The notes under the pieces: model-generated | Told to the model about the DNA's origin: nothing | The model's database searches: none | What the model saw: the letters and a program-made list of their open reading frames with translations, nothing else | Origin: Rudanella sp031411995 | GTDB lineage: Bacteria > Bacteroidota > Bacteroidia > Cytophagales > Spirosomataceae | Direction of reading: 5' to 3' | Length of the DNA: 64,000 nucleotides | Assembly (NCBI GenBank): GCA_031411995.1 | Contig: JANOCD010000052.1 | Location: forward strand, 1 to 64,000 | Shown: positions 37,568-45,661 of the stretch, piece by piece | Position numbering within the stretch: position 1 is the stretch's first letter | How the letters are laid out: the number at the start of each line of letters is the position of its first letter | Program-made: the position numbers and the translations under genes

Positions 37568-38707
37568 ATGTTTTCCAAACTAATTAAACGTCCGTCGTTG
37601 ATAACTCCCCCTCTCCTTGCGAAGGAGAGGGGGTTGGGGGGCGAGGTCGAAATTATCGCCCATATTGCTACCCTCCAGACCACTCAAAACGAGCCATTTA
37701 GTCCCGGCCTGTTTCCGTCGTATCGCGTTCAACCCCAGTGGTTTGGCTATCGGCGGGCCGACAATAACGTGTTTCTGACGGCTTGTACGCTGTTCACTTT
37801 GCAGGGCATTCGGGAGCGGGTTTCGCCGGAGAGCCGGGTGTTGATCGACCAACTGACAGAACGAGCTGCCAAAGCGTATCCGCTCTTTCGGAATAAGGAT
37901 GGATTGGCTACGTACAACTTTTGGCCCACCCGCCCCTCGCGACATTTCCCCAATGGCCACCTGCTGCATCGGTTCGATCATTTTCGGATTCCCGATGACA
38001 TCGACGATACAGCACTGGTTTTCCTGACCCAAACACCCACGCCCGAAACGCTGTTGTGGCTCAAAACCAAACTTGCCCAACACGCCAACGGCACGCAACA
38101 AACCATCCGCAATATCTTTCCCGACTACCGGCACCTCCGCGCTTACTCAACCTGGTTTGGCAAGAACATGCCCATCGACTTCGATGCCTGCGCGTTGAGC
38201 AATATGCTGTATCTGATTTTTCGGCATAACCTGCTCCGAAACGAACATGATACCGACAGCCTGAGCCTGTTGGCCAACATGGTTCGCTCCGGAAGGTATG
38301 TTTCTAAGCCGTTCCGCTGCGCCCCACATTATGCCCGAACGCCCCTGATTTTATACCATCTCGTTCGGCTTTTGGCAGCTTTTCAGCCTGCCGAACTGGT
38401 AGCGGTGCAGCCGCAATTGATCGCTGATGCCCGCGCTCAACTCACCCTTGCCACACACCCAATGGATCGCGTAATTTTGTCCACGACTCTGCTCCGCTTA
38501 GGTGAAAATACACCCAAACTCGACCTGACGGGCATTGAAAACGCCTTCCCGACCTTCCATTTTTTCATTGCCGGAATGCTTACGGCCTACGAAAATTCAT
38601 TACTCAATAAACTGGCTATCAGTCCATTTGTGCAAATGCGGTGGACGTGCGAAGCGCATTGCTGGGCGTTGGTAGCGGAGTATCAACTATCTTTGCCCCA
38701 TGACTAA
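37568..38707 (+). CDS. Hypothetical protein, possibly alpha/alpha-toroid fold (379 aa)
   Basis: Start taken at the ATG at 37568 (MFSKLIKRPSLITPP). The first 25 residues run through a REP-like palindrome and read LLAKERGLGGE, a peptide typical of such repeats, so the true mature start may differ. Motifs seen are TYNFWPTRPSRHFPNG, DHFRIPDDIDDTALVF and DFDACALSNMLYLIF; the helical pairs resemble proteins with an alpha/alpha toroid, such as prenyltransferase-like ones, but no catalytic motif is recognised. It overlaps the next gene by eight bases (ATGACTAA), so it is probably co-expressed with it. Confidence 0.65.
   Translation: MFSKLIKRPSLITPPLLAKERGLGGEVEIIAHIATLQTTQNEPFSPGLFPSYRVQPQWFGYRRADNNVFLTACTLFTLQGIRERVSPESRVLIDQLTERAAKAYPLFRNKDGLATYNFWPTRPSRHFPNGHLLHRFDHFRIPDDIDDTALVFLTQTPTPETLLWLKTKLAQHANGTQQTIRNIFPDYRHLRAYSTWFGKNMPIDFDACALSNMLYLIFRHNLLRNEHDTDSLSLLANMVRSGRYVSKPFRCAPHYARTPLILYHLVRLLAAFQPAELVAVQPQLIADARAQLTLATHPMDRVILSTTLLRLGENTPKLDLTGIENAFPTFHFFIAGMLTAYENSLLNKLAISPFVQMRWTCEAHCWALVAEYQLSLPHD
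37607..37647 (-). repeat. REP-like C-rich palindrome, second copy, inside a coding sequence
   Basis: A 27-bp palindrome (37607-37633) followed by gttggggggcgagg, the reverse complement of the tail of the first copy. It lies within codons 14-27 of the gene starting at 37568 and is read through in frame. Confidence 0.75.
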
Positions 38708-39776
38708 TCAACCTATTCGCGTGCTTGTTGTCGGGTGCGGCAACATGGGCGCATCCCACGCTCAGGCTTATCAACTTCTCGATGGTTTTGCCATTTGTGG
38801 CATCGTTTCGACGGGTAATAGTAAACACGTCCTCAACGAAAAACTCGGTGGCGGCTATCCCCTTTTTGATGATTATGCAGCCGCTCTCGCCGAAACCAAA
38901 CCCGACGCGGTCTGCATCTCGACTTATCCCGATACGCACGAGCAGTTTGCCGTGATGGCCCTTGAAGCAGGTTGCCATGTGTTTATCGAGAAACCGTTGG
39001 CCGACACTGTTGAAGGGGCCGAGCGGGTGGTTGCTGCCGCCCAAAAAGCCGACCGGAAAGTGGTAGTGGGCTATATTTTGCGGGTTCACCCGTCGTGGGA
39101 GCGGTTTGTGCAGGAGGCCCAACAATTAGGTAAGCCACTGGTAATGAGAATGAACCTGAACCAGCAAAGCCACGGCTATATGTGGACAGTCCACCGGAAT
39201 TTGATGAAATCGCTCAGTCCGATTGTCGATTGTGGGGTGCATTATATCGACGTGATGTGCCAGATGACGCGCTCAAAACCCGTTTGGGTCAGTGCCATCG
39301 GTGCCCGAATGACCAACGAGATTCCCGCCGATAATTACAACTACGGACAGCTACAAATTCGGTTTGAAGACGGCTCGGTGGGTTGGTACGAAGCCGGTTG
39401 GGGACCCATGATGAGCGAAACAGCCTTTTTCGTAAAGGACGTGATCGGACCAAAGGGGTGCGTGTCTATCGTCGCCAAAAACGCGGCAAACACGGGTCAA
39501 TCCGACAATGTGGATGCCCACACCAAAACGGAATCCCTCCGGGTTCACCGCGCCGACCTCGATGCCAACGACGAGTTTGTCCACCCCGACACCTGGATCG
39601 ACATGCACGACGAACCCGACCATCAGGAACTCTGCAACCGCGAGCAACGCTACTTTCTGAACGCCATCCAAACCAACCTCGACCTCACCGACCACCTTGC
39701 CGATGCCGTCAACTCGCTCCGCATTGCCTTTGCCTGCGACGAGAGCGTGAGGACGGGTGAGGTGGTGAGGTTATGA
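38700..39776 (+). CDS. Gfo/Idh/MocA family oxidoreductase (358 aa)
   Basis: The N-terminal Rossmann domain carries VLVVGCGNMGASHAQAY (GxGxxG), followed by FIEKPLADTVEGAERV, the conserved EKP of the active site, near residue 97. The C-terminal alpha/beta domain has PIVDCGVHYIDVMCQM, with the DxxxHxxD histidine used by many members. A cytoplasmic NAD(P)-dependent dehydrogenase of a sugar or sugar derivative by family; the substrate is unknown. It overlaps the upstream gene by eight bases. Confidence 0.9.
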   Translation: MTNQPIRVLVVGCGNMGASHAQAYQLLDGFAICGIVSTGNSKHVLNEKLGGGYPLFDDYAAALAETKPDAVCISTYPDTHEQFAVMALEAGCHVFIEKPLADTVEGAERVVAAAQKADRKVVVGYILRVHPSWERFVQEAQQLGKPLVMRMNLNQQSHGYMWTVHRNLMKSLSPIVDCGVHYIDVMCQMTRSKPVWVSAIGARMTNEIPADNYNYGQLQIRFEDGSVGWYEAGWGPMMSETAFFVKDVIGPKGCVSIVAKNAANTGQSDNVDAHTKTESLRVHRADLDANDEFVHPDTWIDMHDEPDHQELCNREQRYFLNAIQTNLDLTDHLADAVNSLRIAFACDESVRTGEVVRL

Positions 39777-39778
39777 GA

Positions 39779-40021
39779 CTATCCTCGCTTTTGCCGCTGC
39801 AACTCGTCCAGCAAATATTCCAGTCCGTTTAACCTGATTTCGTAGAGGGTATGGAGCAACATGCCCAGTTTGCCGGGTGGGAAGCCCTTTTTTGCAAACC
39901 ATTCGAGGTAATACACAGGCAGTTCGCGGAGGAGCCGCCCCTTGTATTTGCCAAATGGCATTGGGTAGCGGATCAATTCAAGCAGTAATTCGGGGTTGCC
40001 GGGAGTGAGGGGTTGAGGCAT
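39779..40021 (-). CDS. DUF3820 family protein (80 aa)
   Basis: Start at ATG 40021 (MPQPLTPGNPELLLELI), preferred over an upstream GTG at 40054. The family core reads MPFGKYKGRLLRELPVYYLEWFAKKGFP, as in the DUF3820 group (putative quorum-sensing-regulated virulence factor by old annotation; the function is not established). It is convergent with the Gfo/Idh gene, two bases after its stop. Confidence 0.82.
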   Translation of the reverse strand: MPQPLTPGNPELLLELIRYPMPFGKYKGRLLRELPVYYLEWFAKKGFPPGKLGMLLHTLYEIRLNGLEYLLDELQRQKRG

Positions 40022-40150
40022 TAAGCTGCTGGTTCTAACAAACCCACAACCCACAAAAACTGCTCAGAGTGCCGTTTAGTAAATGAATGCTGGGGCTTTC
40101 GGGCAATTTTCTGATCTTGGGCAATTTCACGATTGCATCACAGCCTCAGT

Positions 40151-40717
40151 ATGCCCTCAGTGCTCAAAATCTCCGCATTTATAGCTACCAGCTTAGACGG
40201 CTTCATTGCCCGACCCGATGGCTCCATCGACTGGCTCACTGACCCTGATTACGAAATCCCCGGTCAGGATTTTGGTTACCAGATTTTTATGAATTCCGTC
40301 GATGTCCTGGTGATGGGGCGAAACACGTATGAAAAAGTGCTGACGTTCGGTGAGTGGCCTTACGGGAATAAGCCTGTTGTGGTGCTTAGTAATGGACAGC
40401 CAACCATGCCCGATGAACTCACGGTAAAGGTTGAGGTGCTGTCAGGCTCTCCGGCTGAGGTGGTCAGCGATTTGAGCAAGCGTGGTTATCAGCATGTATA
40501 TCTGGATGGTGGCCAAACCATTCAGGGGTTTTTGCGGGATAACCTGATCGATGAATTGATTATCACCCGAATACCCATTTTGCTGGGGCAGGGCTTACCG
40601 CTTTTTGGAGAAACAGGACACGACATCCGACTTGAGCACGTAAAGACAACGGCTTATCCCAACGGCTTTGTACAGAGTAAGTATACCGTCGTTGCGCCTT
40701 CGGTATCTGACACTTAA
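40151..40717 (+). CDS. Dihydrofolate reductase family protein (RibD C-terminal-like), 188 aa
   Basis: The start is at 40151 (MPSVLKISAFIATSLDG); the upstream TTG is not needed. Family signs are SLDGFIARPDGSIDWL, DVLVMGRNTYEKVL, PVVVLSNG, and HVYLDGGQTIQGFLRDNLID, with the IDELIITRIPILLGQGLPLFG end. A cytoplasmic NADPH-dependent reductase of unknown substrate; not a canonical FolA. It is followed 13 bases later by the TIM-barrel gene. Confidence 0.88.
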   Translation: MPSVLKISAFIATSLDGFIARPDGSIDWLTDPDYEIPGQDFGYQIFMNSVDVLVMGRNTYEKVLTFGEWPYGNKPVVVLSNGQPTMPDELTVKVEVLSGSPAEVVSDLSKRGYQHVYLDGGQTIQGFLRDNLIDELIITRIPILLGQGLPLFGETGHDIRLEHVKTTAYPNGFVQSKYTVVAPSVSDT

Positions 40718-40730
40718 CTTACGCTGAACC

Positions 40731-41657
40731 ATGAGCCAACAGCAGCCAAACCGACGAAACTTTCTGAAAACGGCAACAGCGGCTGTACCGCTGCTGGTAA
40801 CCAACTCGCTTGCTCCAGCAGTCAACGCTTCTACCGCTCCTTACCCCGGCCAAAAGGGTCCGTTGCGCCTGAGTTGCAACCTGTATTCGTTCAACGAGCC
40901 GATGCTGGTCACGAAAACCATGACCCTGGAGCAGGTCTTCCAGTTTTGTGCGGAACTTGGCTTTGATGCGGTCGATCCAACGGGCTACTACTTTCCGGGC
41001 TACCCGGCCTTACCCGCCGACAGCTATGTCTATGACCTCAAACGGAAAGCCTTCCGCATGGGTCTCGACATCAGCGGCACGGGTGTTCGCAACGATTTCA
41101 CCCTCGCCGATCCCGCCAAACGCAAAGCCGAAATCGACCTGGTCAGGCAGTGGGTTACGGTGGCTGCTAAATTGGGTGCTCCCTGCCTGCGGGTATTTGC
41201 GGGTAAGGGCGTTCCCGCCGGACACACTCGCCCCGATGTGGTGAACTGGATGGTCGATGCGGTGGGCGAATGTGCGGAGTTGGGTTCCAAACAGGGCGTA
41301 ACCATTGTGTTTCAAAACCACGCCGATTTCATCGAAACCGACGTTCAACTGCTCGAAATTCTGGATAAAGTTAATTCCGATTGGTTAGCGGTGAACTTGG
41401 ACGTGGGCAGTTTCAAAACGGGCGATCCCTACGCGCAGATTGCCAAAGTGGCTCCGAGGGCCGGTACGTGGCAGATAAAAGAAAATCTGTTTGTGGATGG
41501 CAAGGAAGTAGAAACCGACCTGACCAAGATCATGCGAATCGTTCGCGAATCGGGCTATAAGGGGTATTTGCCCATTGAAACCCTCGGCAAAGGAGACCCC
41601 CGCCCCAAGGTGACAGCATTTTATGGCAAGGTAAAAAAAGCCCTCGACGCGCTTTGA
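40731..41657 (+). CDS. Tat-exported sugar phosphate isomerase/epimerase-type TIM-barrel protein (308 aa)
   Basis: The N-terminus holds a twin-arginine signal, NRRNFLKTATAAVPLL, with a processing site around AVNA. The rest matches xylose-isomerase-like TIM barrels: FNEPMLVTKTMTLEQVF, GFDAVDPTGYYFPGY, LGAPCLRVFAGKGVP, VTIVFQNHADFIETD, WLAVNLDVGSF and YLPIETLG. Metal-binding residues of such barrels (E, D, H, E) have candidates in these motifs. Likely acts in the periplasm on a sugar derivative; the substrate is unknown. Confidence 0.85.
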   Translation: MSQQQPNRRNFLKTATAAVPLLVTNSLAPAVNASTAPYPGQKGPLRLSCNLYSFNEPMLVTKTMTLEQVFQFCAELGFDAVDPTGYYFPGYPALPADSYVYDLKRKAFRMGLDISGTGVRNDFTLADPAKRKAEIDLVRQWVTVAAKLGAPCLRVFAGKGVPAGHTRPDVVNWMVDAVGECAELGSKQGVTIVFQNHADFIETDVQLLEILDKVNSDWLAVNLDVGSFKTGDPYAQIAKVAPRAGTWQIKENLFVDGKEVETDLTKIMRIVRESGYKGYLPIETLGKGDPRPKVTAFYGKVKKALDAL

Positions 41658-41686
41658 TCAGTAGCGTCTAACCTCACTTTTTTCAA

Positions 41687-43129
41687 ATGAAAGACTCCAC
41701 CTTGTCAACCAACAACCCGGCCTCCCGTGGTACGGCCGGTTCGCCGGAGCGATCCCGGCGAACATTTCTGAAAACCCTCGGCGTGGCAGCCGCAACCGCT
41801 CCAACCGTGGTGGCCGGGGCCAATGCCGCGCCTACTACGCAGTACCTGAACCTGATAAAAAGCCACGCCAGCACAGCAGCCAACAGCAAAGTTCGGATGG
41901 CCCTGATCGGGACAGGCGGCATGGGCATCGGCGATATGCAGACCGCCCTCATGGTGGACGGTGTCGAAATGGTGGCCGCCTGCGATCTGTATGATGGTCG
42001 TTTGCGCCGGGCCAAAGAGCTGTGGGGCGATGGCCTTACTGTAACCAAAGATTACCGCACCCTGCTCGACCGCACCGACATCGACGCAGTTATCAATGCC
42101 ACCACCGACCATTGGCACGAGAAAATCTCGTCGGATGCCATGCGGAAAGGCAAGCACGTGTATTGCGAGAAGCCAATGGTTCAGAAAGTGGAAGATGGCC
42201 ACACGCTGATTGGGGTTTCCAAAGAGACCGGCAAGGTGTTTCAAGTGGGCAGTCAGTTTGCATCGTCTATCATTGTTTCCAAAGCAAAGGAACTGCTGAA
42301 GGCGGGCGACATTGGCGAACTGGTGTTTGCCGAAGCGCAATATGACCGGCACAGCGCGATGGGAGCCTGGCAATATTCTATTCCGCCCGATGCTTCACCC
42401 CAAACCGTGGATTGGGACACTTACCTCGGCACGGCCCCCAAACGCCCGTGGGACCCCCTCCGGTTTTTCCGGTGGCGCAACTACCAAGACTACGGAACCG
42501 GCATTGCGGGCGACTTATACGTGCACCTGCTCACGACCCTGCATACCATCACCGGCTCGCTCGGCCCTAACCGCGTTTACTCCAGTGGAGGCACACGCTA
42601 CTGGAAAGATGGCCGCGATGTGCCTGATATTCAATTGAGTATCTACGATTACCCTAAAACAGCCGAACACCCGGAGTTCAACCTCACCACTCGGTCCAAC
42701 TTCGTCGATGGCGGGGGCGGGGCCTATCTCGTCCGGCTGGTTGGCACCGAAGGCGATCTGTCCATTGGGTGGGACAGCCTGACCGTTCGCAAAAACAAAT
42801 TCCCGAAGGCACCGGGCATGTCGATTGATAATTTCCCAAAAGATCAGAAGGAGTTGTTCGTCGCGGAATACAACAAAATGTATCCCCAACGCGCCGAGAT
42901 GGAAGGCCCGAAAGAGTTCAAATACAACGTCCCGAAAGATTATAAAGGCGACCGCTACGAACACTTTGTGAACTTCTTCAATTCTGTTCGCGACAACAAA
43001 CCGAACATTGAGGATGCCACGTTCGGGCTTCGTGCCTGTGGCCCCACGCAATGCGGCAACATGAGTTTGTTCCAGAAAAAAGTGGTTAGCTGGGACCCCG
43101 TGAAAATGAAGATCGGCAACGCCGTGTAA
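41687..43129 (+). CDS. Tat-exported Gfo/Idh/MocA oxidoreductase (480 aa)
   Basis: The twin-arginine signal SRRTFLKTLGVAAATAP is near residues 23-39. The NAD(P) domain follows with MALIGTGGMGIGDMQ and CDLYDGRLRRA, then YCEKPM at about residue 160 with the catalytic lysine. The C-terminal half (GIAGDLYVHLLTTLHTITG, GGGGAYLVRLVGTEGDLSIGW) is typical of the long Bacteroidota-type subfamily. Export of a cofactor-dependent enzyme by Tat is consistent with folding in the cytoplasm with bound NAD. It stands between the TIM-barrel gene and the serine hydrolase gene. Confidence 0.88.
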   Translation: MKDSTLSTNNPASRGTAGSPERSRRTFLKTLGVAAATAPTVVAGANAAPTTQYLNLIKSHASTAANSKVRMALIGTGGMGIGDMQTALMVDGVEMVAACDLYDGRLRRAKELWGDGLTVTKDYRTLLDRTDIDAVINATTDHWHEKISSDAMRKGKHVYCEKPMVQKVEDGHTLIGVSKETGKVFQVGSQFASSIIVSKAKELLKAGDIGELVFAEAQYDRHSAMGAWQYSIPPDASPQTVDWDTYLGTAPKRPWDPLRFFRWRNYQDYGTGIAGDLYVHLLTTLHTITGSLGPNRVYSSGGTRYWKDGRDVPDIQLSIYDYPKTAEHPEFNLTTRSNFVDGGGGAYLVRLVGTEGDLSIGWDSLTVRKNKFPKAPGMSIDNFPKDQKELFVAEYNKMYPQRAEMEGPKEFKYNVPKDYKGDRYEHFVNFFNSVRDNKPNIEDATFGLRACGPTQCGNMSLFQKKVVSWDPVKMKIGNAV

Positions 43130-43154
43130 TGCCAATACCTAAACCCCTACCGAC

Positions 43155-44756
43155 ATGACTGCCCTGAATCGCCGACTTTTCCTGAAACAATTGGGTTTTG
43201 GGGCCGTCGGCCTAAGCCTTGCCACGGCTACATCTGGCTTCAATGCACCGGGATGGGCCGCGCCAATGCGGTCGGCGAAACTGCCGCGAAGTTTGCCCGC
43301 TTTGCAGGGAGTGGCCTCGGAGGGGGTATTCAATTTTTTGAATGCGGTTGAAAAAGCCAACCTGAACCTGCACAGCCTGATGCTGGTGCGGCATGGGCAG
43401 GTGGTGGCCGAGGGCTGGTGGACACCCTACGCCCCCGACCTGAAACACACGCTCTATTCCCTCAGCAAAAGTTTCACGTCAACGGCGGTGGGCATGGCCG
43501 TGGCCGAGGGCAAGCTGACCGTTGACGATAAAGTGGTGTCGTTTTTCAAGGATGATGCGCCCGAAACGATCAGCGAAAATCTGGCGGCCATGCGCGTGAA
43601 AGACCTGCTGAGTATGGCAACAGGTCACGCCAAAGAGCCAACGGGGGCTATGCGGGCCGATGGGAACAAAAACTGGATCAAAGCATTTTTGGCTGCCACC
43701 GTTGACCACAAACCCGGTACGCATTTCGTGTATAATAGCGGGGCCACCTACATGCTCTCGGCCATTGTGCAGAAACTCACCGGCAAAACCGTTCTCGATT
43801 ACCTGAAACCCCGTTTGTTTGCGCCCCTTGGCATCGAAGGAGCCGATTGGGAGGTCGATCCGAATGGCATCAACACGGGCGGTTGGGGCTTGCGGGTTCG
43901 CACCGAGGACATTGCTAAATTCGGGCAGTTATACTTGCAAAAAGGCATGTGGAACGGAAAACGACTCATCGCCGAAAGCTGGATTAATGATGCCACGAGT
44001 GCGCAAATCATGCAACCCGGCGACGACAGCAAGCGGGCTTCCAGCGACTGGTTGCAGGGCTATGGGTATCAGTTCTGGCGGTGTCGTCACGGGGCTTTCC
44101 GGGGGGATGGAGCCTACGGACAGTATTGCGTGGTGTTTCCGAAAGAAGATGCGGTGCTGGCCATCACCGCCGAATCGTCGAATTTGCAGGGTGTTCTCAA
44201 CGCCGTTTGGGAACACATTTTGCCCGCATTACAAGCCAATAACTCGGCAGATAAAACGGCCTTCGCACCGCTGACCCAAAAACTGAAGAGCCTGGCTCTG
44301 CCGTTGCCCGTGCAGGAATCAAGCTCGCCCACAGCGGCTGTTATCAGCGGAAAAACGTTCTCCTTTGCTGATAACTCGCTGAAAGCCAAGTCGGCTTCGC
44401 TCACGTTTGGCAAGGATGGCTGCATTTTCAAACTCCACGACGACACAGGCGATCATCAGGTAACGTGTGGCATAAACCGCTGGGCCGAAAGTGAAACCAC
44501 TTTCTCATCGACCCCGCTCAAATTGACGGCCACGCCAATTCCCGGCGAAACCCACACGCGGGTGGCAGGCAGTGGTACGTGGCAAGATCCCAACACGTTT
44601 ATGATGACGTGGCGATTCATTGAAACAGCTCACTACGAAACTGTTACCTGCCGGTTTGGTGCCAATAGTATGGCTGTTGAATTTGAAACCAGCATTGCCA
44701 AACTCACCAAAAACAAAGACAAACGACCCGTGCTGGAAGGAAAGGTAACGGTGTAG
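43155..44756 (+). CDS. Tat-exported beta-lactamase-family serine hydrolase (533 aa)
   Basis: A twin-arginine signal (NRRLFLKQLGFGAVGLSLAT) comes first. The catalytic SxxK is in LYSLSKSFTSTAVGMAV (about residues 95-111), and YNS in HFVYNSGATYMLSAIV matches the Y-x-N/S box. LDYLKPRLFAPLGIEGADWE is typical for class C/esterase-type members. An extra C-terminal domain of about 150 residues (KTFSFADNSLKAKSASLTF onward) is beta-rich and unassigned. An esterase or peptidase rather than true resistance is more likely, by context. Confidence 0.87.
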   Translation: MTALNRRLFLKQLGFGAVGLSLATATSGFNAPGWAAPMRSAKLPRSLPALQGVASEGVFNFLNAVEKANLNLHSLMLVRHGQVVAEGWWTPYAPDLKHTLYSLSKSFTSTAVGMAVAEGKLTVDDKVVSFFKDDAPETISENLAAMRVKDLLSMATGHAKEPTGAMRADGNKNWIKAFLAATVDHKPGTHFVYNSGATYMLSAIVQKLTGKTVLDYLKPRLFAPLGIEGADWEVDPNGINTGGWGLRVRTEDIAKFGQLYLQKGMWNGKRLIAESWINDATSAQIMQPGDDSKRASSDWLQGYGYQFWRCRHGAFRGDGAYGQYCVVFPKEDAVLAITAESSNLQGVLNAVWEHILPALQANNSADKTAFAPLTQKLKSLALPLPVQESSSPTAAVISGKTFSFADNSLKAKSASLTFGKDGCIFKLHDDTGDHQVTCGINRWAESETTFSSTPLKLTATPIPGETHTRVAGSGTWQDPNTFMMTWRFIETAHYETVTCRFGANSMAVEFETSIAKLTKNKDKRPVLEGKVTV

Positions 44757-44779
44757 TTAGCAACGCATAATGCATAGTA

Positions 44780-44817
44780 AAAAATGGGCTGACGCACGAT
44801 GCATCAGCCCATTTTTT
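44780..44817. terminator. Terminator between convergent serine-hydrolase and DUF2911 genes
   Basis: Stem arms aaaaatgggctga (44780-44792) and tcagcccatttttt (44804-44817) surround a loop of about 11 bases. T/A runs at both ends suit both strands. Confidence 0.8.
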
Positions 44818-44850
44818 AGTATACAGTCACCGGCGAACCAGTGGTATTCC

Positions 44851-45384
44851 TTACTTCCCGTGATCCATCACAGGCACCGATACCGTTGCGTTGTCCCAGG
44901 CAATGGCAATGCTGTTGTTGGCAGGCGTAATGGTCAGTTTTTCGATAGGCGTTTTGCTGGCCGAAACAGGTACTTTCACCTCAGCCACATTGCTCGCTTT
45001 GTGCTTATCGTATTCGTAGGCACCCCACTGGCCAAGCACTGAGTTGAGCACAACGCCCCACTCTTTCTCGCCGGGCATTGTAACGAGGGTATACGTACCC
45101 GCCTTCACGTGTTTGCCACCAAACATTACATCGTTTTTGAAGGTCACTTCAGTGGCTTCATTGGCACCTGTGCGCCAGGGCTTACCGTATTTCTCCAGCG
45201 CTGCTGAACCCTCTGCGCCAAAAATTACCCGGCCTTTTTTTGACGGCTGACCATACATCACTTTGATGTTTTTGTTGGGGCTTTCAGCCGTAATGCGTGG
45301 GCTGGCTGCTGGCTTGGCATCTTGTGCAATCGCGAACGTCAACGTCGAGAGCAGAACCAGAAATAATGCACTTATTTTTTTCAT
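44851..45384 (-). CDS. DUF2911 domain exported protein (177 aa)
   Basis: A signal peptide (MKKISALFLVLLSTLTFAIAQ) is followed by SPNKNIKVMYGQPSKKGRVI and PWRTGANEATEVTF, TYTLVTMPGEKEWGVVLN and GQWGAYEYD, all typical of DUF2911 proteins. The family's function is unknown; it is thought to be periplasmic or outer-membrane-associated. Single gene, with a 277-bp divergent gap to the acyl-CoA dehydrogenase. Confidence 0.87.
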   Translation of the reverse strand: MKKISALFLVLLSTLTFAIAQDAKPAASPRITAESPNKNIKVMYGQPSKKGRVIFGAEGSAALEKYGKPWRTGANEATEVTFKNDVMFGGKHVKAGTYTLVTMPGEKEWGVVLNSVLGQWGAYEYDKHKASNVAEVKVPVSASKTPIEKLTITPANNSIAIAWDNATVSVPVMDHGK

Positions 45385-45615
45385 GTTTGTAAAGAAATGG
45401 TTTGTTATTACAACGCTTCCTAAACGGTCTTTTACTCATTATGTTGTAAAATGACCCCCTAAAATGCGTTCTTCTATAGACAATGAACGGACAGATTAGT
45501 TTAATGGTCAACCATGTCAAGGCTCGATAGTTAGCATTTGGTAATGTTCTTTCGTCAAAATTCACAAGTCAAGCTTGCACTATTGCCCCATTTGGCTGTA
45601 CTTTTATACCATAAT

Positions 45616-45633
45616 TAGTATGCGTGCATACTA
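45616..45633. promoter_or_regulatory. 18-bp palindromic operator-like site before the acyl-CoA dehydrogenase gene
   Basis: TAGTATGCGTGCATACTA has perfect 8-base arms around GT and ends 28 bases before the ATG at 45662. Size and symmetry fit a dimeric repressor such as the TetR-type regulators of fatty-acid catabolism. The regulator itself is not in the window. Confidence 0.5.
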
Positions 45634-45661
45634 TTAAAAAATCAAAAGCTAAACAACCTCT

